Part shown: piece by piece, positions 1 to 6,603 of the stretch
Layout: every line of letters begins with the position of its first letter
Position numbering within the stretch: the stretch's first letter is position 1
Assembly (NCBI RefSeq): GCF_008831045.1
Contig: NZ_WAJS01000004.1
Location: 35,845-99,844, forward strand
Direction of reading: 5' to 3'
DNA from: Adlercreutzia muris
GTDB lineage: Bacteria; Actinomycetota; Coriobacteriia; Coriobacteriales; Eggerthellaceae
Length of the DNA: 64,000 nt
The notes under the pieces: generated by a model
What the model was told of the DNA's origin: nothing
What the model saw: the letters and a program-made list of their open reading frames with translations, nothing else
The model's database searches: none
Made by a program: the position numbers and the translations under genes

Positions 1-69
1 CGCCGGGGCGCGACCTGCCGACAAATGCGGTTCGCAAGGGGCGGGCCGCCGTAAGAAGGAGACGCAGAG

Positions 70-1110
70 GTGGAAGAACTGCTTCAAATCGGATTGGGAC
101 TGTTCGGCGGCTTGGCCTTGTTCCTGTATGGCATGAACCTCATGAGCAGCAGCCTGCAAGAGGCCGCGGGCGAGCGTATGCGCTCCATTCTGGCTGCGGT
201 GACGAAGAATCCGCTGGTGGCGGTGCTCGCCGGCGCTGTGGCCACGGCGGTGCTGCAAAGCTCGTCGGCCACCACCGTCATGACCATCGGTTTCGTGGCG
301 GCCGGTCTCATGAACCTGCGCCAGGCCATCCCCATCATCATGGGCGCCAACATCGGCACTACCATTACGGCCCAGATCATCGCCTTCAAGCTGTCCGACT
401 ACGTGCTCGGCATCGTGCTCGTGGGCTTCATCGTCATGTCCCTGGCGAAGCAGTCGAAGGTGAAGCTCACCGGTACGGCCATCTTCGGCTTCGGCCTCTT
501 GTTCCTCGGCATCGACACCATGGGGGCCGTTATGAAGCCCCTGGCCGAGAACCCCGTGTTCACCGACATGATCGCCCAGGTCACCGGCGTGCCGATTCTG
601 GGGGTGGCGGTGGGTACCATCATGACCCTGGTCGTGCAGAGCTCCAGCGCCACCATCGCCGTGCTGCAGAACTTCGCCGCCCAGGCCGGCCCCGACGGTG
701 CCAGCGTCATCGGCCTGGAAGGGGCCCTTCCCATTTTGCTCGGCGACAACCTGGGCACTACCATCACGGCTCTTCTGGCCTCTGTCGGCCAGAGCCGCGA
801 TGCCAAGCGCGTGGCCCTGTCCCACTGCATCTTCAACCTGTCCGGTTGCCTGCTGTTCGTGTGGCTCATCGGCCCGGCAGCTTCGGTGGTGGCAGCCCTC
901 ACTCCGGGTTCCGAGATCGAGGTCATCGCCCGTCAGATTGCCAACGCGCACACCCTGTTCAACGTGACCATGACCCTGCTGTGGCTGCCCCTGGTGTCGC
1001 TCATGGTGCGCATCGTCATGGCGGTGCTGCCCGACCATCCGCGCCGCCCCCGCCGCCCGCGCAACCCCGTGGCCGAGACCCCCTTCGCTCCCGACACCGC
1101 CGCGGCATAG
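70..1110 (+). CDS. Na/Pi-cotransporter family membrane protein, short form
   Basis: A 346-residue polytopic protein of the Na+/phosphate cotransporter II family (NptA/YjbB type), expected to move phosphate with sodium across the cytoplasmic membrane. Two inverted family repeats are visible, each with the hallmark QSSSAT motif (about residues 63-68 and 193-198), followed by GANIGTT and GDNLGTT motifs. Bacterial members often carry a C-terminal PhoU-like domain of about 200 residues; it is absent here and the protein ends in a Pro/Arg-rich tail. The start is GTG with AAGGAG 8 nt upstream. A PhoB/PhoR-like pair follows after a terminator, which fits a phosphate role but does not prove it. Family certain, substrate inferred. 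Confidence 0.88.
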   Translation: MEELLQIGLGLFGGLALFLYGMNLMSSSLQEAAGERMRSILAAVTKNPLVAVLAGAVATAVLQSSSATTVMTIGFVAAGLMNLRQAIPIIMGANIGTTITAQIIAFKLSDYVLGIVLVGFIVMSLAKQSKVKLTGTAIFGFGLLFLGIDTMGAVMKPLAENPVFTDMIAQVTGVPILGVAVGTIMTLVVQSSSATIAVLQNFAAQAGPDGASVIGLEGALPILLGDNLGTTITALLASVGQSRDAKRVALSHCIFNLSGCLLFVWLIGPAASVVAALTPGSEIEVIARQIANAHTLFNVTMTLLWLPLVSLMVRIVMAVLPDHPRRPRRPRNPVAETPFAPDTAAA

Positions 1111-1169
1111 GCTCTGCAGCGGCCAATGGCCTCGGAATCTGCCACCCTGCGCTTAGAATCTGCTTCCTG

Positions 1170-1218
1170 GAGGCGAGGCCCCGTCAGCTTATTGACGACT
1201 TGGGGCCTCGCCTCTTCC
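1170..1218 (+). terminator. Intrinsic terminator after the Na/Pi transporter gene
   Basis: Perfect 13-bp stem (GAGGCGAGGCCCC at 1170-1182 against 1202-1214) with a second inner stem GTCA/TGAC, followed by a short pyrimidine stretch. It separates the transporter gene from the two-component pair. Confidence 0.75.
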
Positions 1219-1235
1219 GCGCTGGCGGCATGAGA

Positions 1236-1241
1236 TACAAT
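1236..1241 (+). promoter_or_regulatory. Candidate -10 box for the two-component operon
   Basis: TACAAT lies 27 nt before the response-regulator ATG and just downstream of the terminator. No convincing -35 hexamer is seen at 16-18 nt spacing, so this is tentative. Confidence 0.35.
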
Positions 1242-1268
1242 GCGGCACGCAGACGAGAAAGGACTCCC

Positions 1269-2000
1269 ATGGCTGCGCCGGCACTCATATATTACGTAGA
1301 AGACGATGAGCACATTCGCGATCTGACGAGCTATGCCCTGCGCCACGCCGGCTTCGAGGTGCGGGCCTTCCCCGATGGATCGGGCTTCATCGAGGCTTGC
1401 CGCGAGAAGGCTCCCGCCGCGGCGTTGCTGGACATCATGCTGCCCGGAGAAAGCGGCCTGAGCCTCGTGCAGCAGCTGCGCGCGAACGCAGCCACCGAGA
1501 ACATCCCCGTTATGATGCTCACCGCCAAGGGTACCGAGTTCGACAAAGTGTGCGGGCTCGACGCCGGGGCCGACGATTATCTGGCAAAGCCCTTCGGCAT
1601 GATGGAGCTCGTCTCGCGGGTGAACGCGCTTCTGCGCCGCGCCGCCCGGCCCGCCCAGGGAGCGTCGGGCTCTCCGGCTGAGGAACTTGGCTGGCTGTCC
1701 TGCGGGGCCATCTCCCTGTCGCCCGAGGCGCGCACGGCCACGGCAGCCGGGGCGGAGCTGCCCCTGACCCGCAAGGAGTTCGACCTGCTGCGCATTCTTT
1801 TGGAGCATAAGGGCCGCGTCCTCACCCGCGAACAGCTGCTCGAGCGGGTGTGGGGCGTAAGTTTCGTCGGCGAGACGCGAACGGTGGATATGCACGTGAA
1901 GACGCTGCGCAAGAAGCTTGCCGCGGCAGCGCCCGGTGCCGAGGAGGCCATCGGCACCGTTCGCGGCGTGGGATATCGGATGCGGGAGATCGCACTATGA
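1269..2000 (+). CDS. OmpR/PhoB-family response regulator
   Basis: A 243-residue DNA-binding response regulator. The N-terminal receiver domain has the acidic pair in YYVEDDEH, phospho-acceptor Asp55 in LLDIMLPG, and the switch/Lys region around MLTAKGTE and DYLAKPFG. A C-terminal winged-helix domain (about residues 140-240) has PLTRKEFDLLRILL and the recognition region VDMHVKTLRKKL. The in-frame sequence upstream of 1269 is low in family likeness; ATG 1269 has a GAGAAAGGA site and begins directly at the receiver strand. Its TGA overlaps the ATG of the downstream kinase, so the two are translationally coupled. Phosphate control is suggested only by the preceding transporter. Confidence 0.93.
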   Translation: MAAPALIYYVEDDEHIRDLTSYALRHAGFEVRAFPDGSGFIEACREKAPAAALLDIMLPGESGLSLVQQLRANAATENIPVMMLTAKGTEFDKVCGLDAGADDYLAKPFGMMELVSRVNALLRRAARPAQGASGSPAEELGWLSCGAISLSPEARTATAAGAELPLTRKEFDLLRILLEHKGRVLTREQLLERVWGVSFVGETRTVDMHVKTLRKKLAAAAPGAEEAIGTVRGVGYRMREIAL

Positions 2001-3106
2001 GCGAGGTCGAAGGCGCCGGGCGGCCGGAAGCCGTCGATGCCGCAGGTGCCGCTCCCAGCCTGTCCGGGCGCATTTTGCGGAGTGTCCTTACCTTCACCAT
2101 CGGGGGCATTGCGCTGCTCACGCTTATGTTCGCGGGCATTTTCTACGCCACGATGATGCAGGTGCCCAACTCCGCGGCCGTCATGGCCGACTTCTTCGGC
2201 GGCGATTTGACCGTGTGTGTGGTGGCGACGCTCATCGTGGGCGTGGCGCTCGCCTTTGCTGTGTCCCGTGCGCTGACCGCCAGCATTGTGCGCCCGCTCG
2301 ACGAGGTGGATCCCGCCGACCCGTGGAAGGTGCCGGTGTACGCCGAGATGCGCCCGCTGCTCGCCCGTATCGACTCTCAGCAGCGCACCCTGCGGGCCCA
2401 GAACGAGGAGCTGGCCCGCGCCGAGAGCCTGCGGCGCGACTTCTCGGCCAACGTGTCCCACGAGATGAAGACACCCCTCCAGGTGATCTCCGGCTATGCC
2501 GAGCTTATGGAGAACGGCCTCGTGCCACCTGAGGACGTGCCGCGGTTCGCCGGGCTCATCCATCAGGAGTCCCAGGCCATGCGCGCGCTCATCGACGACG
2601 TGCTCACGCTCTCGCGCCTCGATGAGCTGCCGCCCGATGCAGCCGTCGTTGCATCCGTAGAGGTGCTCGGCGTGGCCCAGCGCGCCGCCGGGCGCCTGGC
2701 GAAACTCGCCGACGAGCGTGCGATAAGCGTGCAGGTGAAGGGCGCTCCGGTCGCGGTGATGGGCAACGAGGGGCTCATGGAGCAGATGCTCCACAATCTC
2801 ATCGAGAACGCCATTCGCTATAACGACGAGGGTGGCCATGTGTGGGTGGAGGTGGACGGCTCTTCGGAGGGCGTTACCGTGCGGGTGGCCGACGACGGCC
2901 CCGGCATTCCCGAGGCCAAGCGCGAGAAGATCTTCGAGCGTTTCTACCGCCTGGAGAAGAGCCGCTCGAAGGAAACCGGTGGCACGGGCTTGGGCCTGGC
3001 CATCGTGAAGCACGGTGCCCAGCGTCACGGAGGCACCATCGAGGTCGGCGGCAAGGAAGGCGAGGGCGCTACCTTCACCCTCCGCTTCCCGGCAACGGCT
3101 GATTAG
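1997..3106 (+). CDS. PhoR-like sensor histidine kinase
   Basis: A 369-residue membrane histidine kinase. Two transmembrane segments (about residues 27-50 and 68-92) flank only about 18 external residues, so this is a short-loop sensor. The dimerisation/phosphoacceptor box NVSHEMKTPL carries His155, followed by a HATPase domain with N box NLIENAIRYN, G1 DDGPGIP, F region IFERFYR and G2 GGTGLGLAI. It overlaps the regulator gene by 4 nt (ATGA) and is surely its partner. Short-loop kinases of the PhoR class usually sense through partner transporters or PhoU; no PhoU is present in the window. Confidence 0.92.
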   Translation: MSEVEGAGRPEAVDAAGAAPSLSGRILRSVLTFTIGGIALLTLMFAGIFYATMMQVPNSAAVMADFFGGDLTVCVVATLIVGVALAFAVSRALTASIVRPLDEVDPADPWKVPVYAEMRPLLARIDSQQRTLRAQNEELARAESLRRDFSANVSHEMKTPLQVISGYAELMENGLVPPEDVPRFAGLIHQESQAMRALIDDVLTLSRLDELPPDAAVVASVEVLGVAQRAAGRLAKLADERAISVQVKGAPVAVMGNEGLMEQMLHNLIENAIRYNDEGGHVWVEVDGSSEGVTVRVADDGPGIPEAKREKIFERFYRLEKSRSKETGGTGLGLAIVKHGAQRHGGTIEVGGKEGEGATFTLRFPATAD

Positions 3107-3166
3107 CGAGGCGCCGGCGGGTTTTTCGCGACTGCCCTTCCCTGCTGCGAGAACCCATGTTGCCCT

Positions 3167-3202
3167 GATAGTGAAATTTCCATTTCACTATCATTTCACT
3201 AT
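3167..3202. repeat. AT-rich inverted repeat with an extra direct half-copy
   Basis: GATAGTGAAAT (3167-3177) is a perfect 11-bp inverted match to 3182-3192 across a 4-nt loop, and the same ATTTCACTAT half follows again at 3193-3202. It lies between the convergent histidine-kinase and nrdG genes. It could be a bidirectional terminator or a protein-binding site. Confidence 0.5.
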
Positions 3203-3231
3203 TTTGAGAGTGCGGCAATAGCCGAGGCTCT

Positions 3232-3858
3232 CTACCAGTTCGAGGGCTTCTCCAGGTTGAAGTCGGTGGGCTGCCAGAGGGTGACGCTGCCCGTGCGGCG
3301 GGTGGCAGGTACGTCGATGAGGCGCTGGTTGGAAGAGCCGCACCATTTCAGCTCCAAGGACTTGCGGGACTCCACAAAGGGGCCGTCCACCAGCACGTCG
3401 ATGGCATCCAGCAAATCTCCCACGGCCAGATCGGCGGCAATGCCCGCGGCGAGCGCCTCCCCGGCCAGGCCGGCTTCTTCGCGCCGCGTGCGTTCGGTGC
3501 GAGCCGCCTCCGCTCGGCGCAGCAGGTCCTCGTACAGGTACCCCGTGAATGACCACACGCCGTAGCCTCGCTCCTTCAGCGCGCGGGCCAGCACGGCACA
3601 GGCCTCCGGTTGCTCGAAGGGCTCGCCGCCCGAGAGGGTCACATCGTGCACGAGGCCATTGGCCTCGATGTCGGCCAGCAGGTCGCTGATGGCCGTGACG
3701 GTGCCGCCTTCGGCCGGCTGGCTGTCGGGGTTGTGGCATCCCGGGCAGCCGTGGGAGCAGCCCTGCACGAACACGGCATAGCGCAACCCCGGCCCGTCCA
3801 CAATGGAATCGGGCACGGTGCCGAACAGAGATATGGTCAGGTCGTTCACGTCGCTCAT
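3232..3858 (-). CDS. nrdG: Anaerobic ribonucleotide reductase activating protein (radical SAM)
   Basis: A 208-residue radical SAM activase that installs the glycyl radical on the class III ribonucleotide reductase NrdD, allowing anaerobic dNTP synthesis. The CxxxCxxC cluster motif is CSHGCPGC near the N-terminus, preceded by SIVDGPGLR, and a GGEPF SAM-binding motif follows at mid-protein. The start chosen is the inner ATG at 3858, which has GCGAGGA 4 nt upstream; an ATG five codons earlier (3873) has no site. The protein is longer than classic NrdG (about 155 residues) by an Ala/Glu/Arg-rich insert. nrdD is not in the window. Anaerobic lifestyle is consistent. Confidence 0.9.
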   Translation of the reverse strand: MSDVNDLTISLFGTVPDSIVDGPGLRYAVFVQGCSHGCPGCHNPDSQPAEGGTVTAISDLLADIEANGLVHDVTLSGGEPFEQPEACAVLARALKERGYGVWSFTGYLYEDLLRRAEAARTERTRREEAGLAGEALAAGIAADLAVGDLLDAIDVLVDGPFVESRKSLELKWCGSSNQRLIDVPATRRTGSVTLWQPTDFNLEKPSNW

Positions 3859-3920
3859 AGGGTCCTCGCTCATCGTGCGGGCCTCGCAGCCCGAGGCGCC
3901 TGTATCGGTTACGGGCCACC

Positions 3921-3926
3921 ATTATA
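3921..3926 (-). promoter_or_regulatory. Candidate -10 box for nrdG
   Basis: Perfect TATAAT on the minus strand, 63 nt upstream of the nrdG ATG. The -35 region is poorly matched. The rest of the 3874-4170 gap shows no gene. Confidence 0.4.
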
Positions 3927-4084
3927 GGCTGCGCGGGCACCTCGTGTTCCGCAATACAAAGACGGCACGAAACCGTCGCCTCCACCTTGCCTACCTTGCC
4001 GCACGGCGCCGCCCTACTGCGGAGGCTGCCTGCATCGGCTGTCCGCCCCGTTTGCTGTGACGATTGCGTAAGGTTGGGGGCTTG

Positions 4085-4116
4085 TTGACCCCGCGACCAA
4101 TGGTTTGTGGCAAAAT
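4085..4116 (+). promoter_or_regulatory. Weak candidate promoter for the fhaA-pknB cluster
   Basis: TTGACC (4085-4090) and CAAAAT (4111-4116) are separated by 20 nt, longer than usual, and lie upstream of the first cluster gene. Weak but the only sensible -35 in the gap. Confidence 0.3.
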
Positions 4117-4170
4117 GAGCCGATGTGCATTTAGTCGCAGCTTAAACATGGTAGAAACAAGGAGAAGCAC

Positions 4171-5040
4171 ATGGGACTCCTCTCAAGGTTCGAGGGCAAA
4201 ATGGAAGACACCGTGGAAGGTGCCGCCGACCGCATGGGCGCGGCTCCGCTGTCTCCCGTGCAGATTGCCAAGAAGGCCGAGAAGCAGATGCGCCGCGAGA
4301 AGATGGTCGGCGCAGGCAAGCAGTATGCTCCCACCCTGTACACCGTGCTCGTGAACGCCGACGACGATCGGCGCCTGCTGGGCTATTACCCCACGCTGGC
4401 CGGCGAGACCGAGACGTACCTGTCCGCTAAGGCCGCTGAGTCGGGACTCGTCATGGACGGGCAGCCCCTCGTGCGCTTCATCGTGGACGACGATTTGCGC
4501 CACGGCAAGTTCGACGTTATTGCCGAGATGGTGGCCTCTCCCTTGGTCGAGCAGCTGCGCCAGGAGGAATACGCCCGCTACGGCATTCTGAACCAGGGCG
4601 GTCGTCCCCAGGCCGCCGCGCCCATGGCTCCGGTCGCCGGTTACGGCTATCAGGCGCCGGCCCCCGCGCCGGCCCCCGCCGCTCCCCAGACCATGGACTT
4701 CAACGCGGCCCCTGCCGATTATGGCTACGACGAGTACCTGGCCGACGACGAGCCGCGCCAGGCCTATATCTACGACATCACCAACGACCGTGCCTTCACC
4801 CTTCCCGGCGACGCAGAGACCATCGGGCGCGAGTCGAAGAACGATATCGTCATTCCCGACATCAACGTGTCTCGCGTCCATGCGGAAATCCGCCAGGACG
4901 AGTCCGGCGCGTGGATTCTCACCGACCTGGGATCCACCAACGGCACCTTCGTGAACGGCCGCCAGATCAAGTCCGCGGCCCTTTCCGATGCCGACCGCAT
5001 TATCGTGGGCACCACCAACCTCGAATTCCAGCTCATCTAG
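4171..5040 (+). CDS. fhaA: FhaA-like protein: DUF3662 plus FHA domain
   Basis: A 289-residue cytoplasmic adaptor. The N-terminal ~130 residues match the DUF3662/FhaA_N type seen in actinobacterial FhaA, followed by an Ala/Pro-rich linker with PAPAPAPA-type repeats and a C-terminal FHA domain (about residues 205-275) with GRES, SRVHAEI and GSTNGTFVNG, the phosphothreonine-binding signature. In mycobacteria FhaA binds phosphorylated cell-wall proteins under PknB control. It is first in a run of five genes in the mycobacterial order (FHA, FHA, PP2C, RodA, PBP, kinase). AAGGAG precedes the ATG by 6 nt. Confidence 0.9.
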   Translation: MGLLSRFEGKMEDTVEGAADRMGAAPLSPVQIAKKAEKQMRREKMVGAGKQYAPTLYTVLVNADDDRRLLGYYPTLAGETETYLSAKAAESGLVMDGQPLVRFIVDDDLRHGKFDVIAEMVASPLVEQLRQEEYARYGILNQGGRPQAAAPMAPVAGYGYQAPAPAPAPAAPQTMDFNAAPADYGYDEYLADDEPRQAYIYDITNDRAFTLPGDAETIGRESKNDIVIPDINVSRVHAEIRQDESGAWILTDLGSTNGTFVNGRQIKSAALSDADRIIVGTTNLEFQLI

Positions 5041-5065
5041 CCGCGCGTCCGCGGCCATTCGAGCT

Positions 5066-5072
5066 AAGGAGG
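5066..5072 (+). promoter_or_regulatory. Ribosome binding site deciding a GTG start
   Basis: AAGGAGG, 7 nt before GTG 5080, fixes the start of the second FHA gene. Confidence 0.8.
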
Positions 5073-5079
5073 ATTTCCG

Positions 5080-5493
5080 GTGATCGATCTCGTACTGCTC
5101 ATAGCGCGCCTACTGTTCGTGGCGCTGCTCTATCTGTTCCTGTTCGCCATCATGCGCACGGGCATCGGCATGGTAAAGGGCTCCCGTAAGAAGGAGCGCT
5201 CCTGGACCGTATCGGTGGAACGCGGCCCCAAGGAGCTGCGCGGCGTGTCCATTGCGGTGCACGGCCCCGTTATCGTGGGGCGCTCGCCGGGGGCCGACAT
5301 CGTCATCGGCGCCGGCTACGTGTCGGGGCGCCACGCGCGCTTCCAGCTCATGGGCCAGAACCTCTTCGTAGAGGATTTGGGCTCGAAGAACGGCACGGCG
5401 GTGAACGGCCGGCCCGTCCACGACCCGGTGGCCCTGCGGGACAAGGATCTCGTGACCATCGGTGACGTTGACATGCGCGTGAGGAACCAGTAA
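5080..5493 (+). CDS. fhaB: FhaB-like membrane-anchored FHA protein
   Basis: A 137-residue protein with one N-terminal transmembrane helix (about residues 5-25), a short basic stretch and a single FHA domain (about residues 60-135) showing GRSPGADIVI, SGRHARF and GSKNGTAVNG. It corresponds to mycobacterial FhaB/FipA, which recruits phosphoproteins at growth or division sites. The stop codon overlaps the start of the phosphatase gene by one base, so the two are coupled. GTG start with a strong ribosome site. Confidence 0.9.
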   Translation: MIDLVLLIARLLFVALLYLFLFAIMRTGIGMVKGSRKKERSWTVSVERGPKELRGVSIAVHGPVIVGRSPGADIVIGAGYVSGRHARFQLMGQNLFVEDLGSKNGTAVNGRPVHDPVALRDKDLVTIGDVDMRVRNQ

Positions 5494-6596
5494 TGGCGAA
5501 GGTCAAGGGTCGTAAGAAGGTTCAGACGCCGTTCGGCAGCCGCACCGATGTGGGCTGCGTGCGCGACCATAACGAAGACTCCCTGGTGGTGGCTCCGCCG
5601 CTGTACGTGGTATGCGACGGTATGGGCGGTCACGCCGCCGGCGAGGTGGCCTCCGAGATCGCCGTGGACGTGATTGCCCGCAGCGCCCCGGAGCATGCCG
5701 ACGCGAGCGCCCTGGGCCAAGCGGTGGAAGAGGCGAACCTCGCCATCATCAAGGCCGCCCGGGAAGGGATGGGCCGGGCCGGCATGGGCTGCACCTGCAC
5801 CGCCGCAATCTTGGAGAAGGAGCGCCTCGTTATTGCCCAGGTGGGCGATTCCCGGGCCTACCTTCTGCACCACGGCAAGCTCCAGCAGCTCACCCGCGAC
5901 CATTCCCTTGTGGCCGACCTCATCGAGGCCGGGCAGATCACCGAGGTCGAGGCTCGGGTGCATCCCCAGCGCTCGGTCATCACCCGGGCCCTGGGCAGCG
6001 ATCCGCGCACACAGCCCGACCTGTTCGAGATCAATGTGGAGGCGGGTGATCGCCTGCTTCTGTGCTCCGACGGCCTGTCCACGATGCTGGAAGACCCAGA
6101 GATCGAGAAGATTCTCGTCAGCGCGAGCGACCCTCAGCGCTGCGCGGCCCAGCTGGTGAACGAGGCCAACGGCCTGGGGGGCTACGACAACGTGACCGTC
6201 ATCGTGGTGGATGTGACCGGCCTGGCCGAGCAGCGCCGCCGCAAGATGACCCGCCGCTCGCGCGTGACGGCTGCCATGCTCATCCTGCTGCTCGTGGGTA
6301 TCCTGGCCGGCTGCGGCTACGGGTTCAACTACCTGGCGAGCAATGCCGCCTACCTGGTGGAGCAAGAGGGGAAGGTGGCCATTTACCAGGGCGTTCCCGG
6401 TGAGCTGTTCGGGTTTACGGCCCACAAGCTCGTCCGCGTGACGGACGTGGCCGTGGACGATTTGCAGCCGGGGGTGGCGAACCGCCTGCGCGAGGAGACC
6501 ATCAAGGTGGCGAGCGTGGACGATGCCGAGCACCTCGTGGCCGAATACGAGGCCGACATTGCCGGCCGCACGCCCGACGACGGCGCCGTGAGGTGA
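5493..6596 (+). CDS. pstP: PP2C-family Ser/Thr protein phosphatase, membrane-anchored
   Basis: A 367-residue PPM phosphatase that should reverse PknB phosphorylation. Metal-binding and catalytic motifs are complete: RDHNEDS, CDGMGGHAAG, VGDSRAYL, LCSDGLS and GGYDNVTVIV (catalytic domain about residues 12-245). A transmembrane helix follows at about residues 260-282 and an extracellular domain of about 85 residues ends the protein, as in PstP. ATG overlaps the previous stop (TAATG); 7 nt separate its own stop from the next GTG. Position between the FHA and SEDS genes is that of mycobacterial pstP. Confidence 0.93.
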   Translation: MAKVKGRKKVQTPFGSRTDVGCVRDHNEDSLVVAPPLYVVCDGMGGHAAGEVASEIAVDVIARSAPEHADASALGQAVEEANLAIIKAAREGMGRAGMGCTCTAAILEKERLVIAQVGDSRAYLLHHGKLQQLTRDHSLVADLIEAGQITEVEARVHPQRSVITRALGSDPRTQPDLFEINVEAGDRLLLCSDGLSTMLEDPEIEKILVSASDPQRCAAQLVNEANGLGGYDNVTVIVVDVTGLAEQRRRKMTRRSRVTAAMLILLLVGILAGCGYGFNYLASNAAYLVEQEGKVAIYQGVPGELFGFTAHKLVRVTDVAVDDLQPGVANRLREETIKVASVDDAEHLVAEYEADIAGRTPDDGAVR

Positions 6597-6603
6597 TGGC
6601 CCC

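Noticed and set aside
3104..3130. GCGCCGGC plus T-run after the histidine kinase as an intrinsic terminator
   Set aside because: The stem would be a self-palindrome with no loop; the AT-rich inverted repeat at 3167 is the better candidate.
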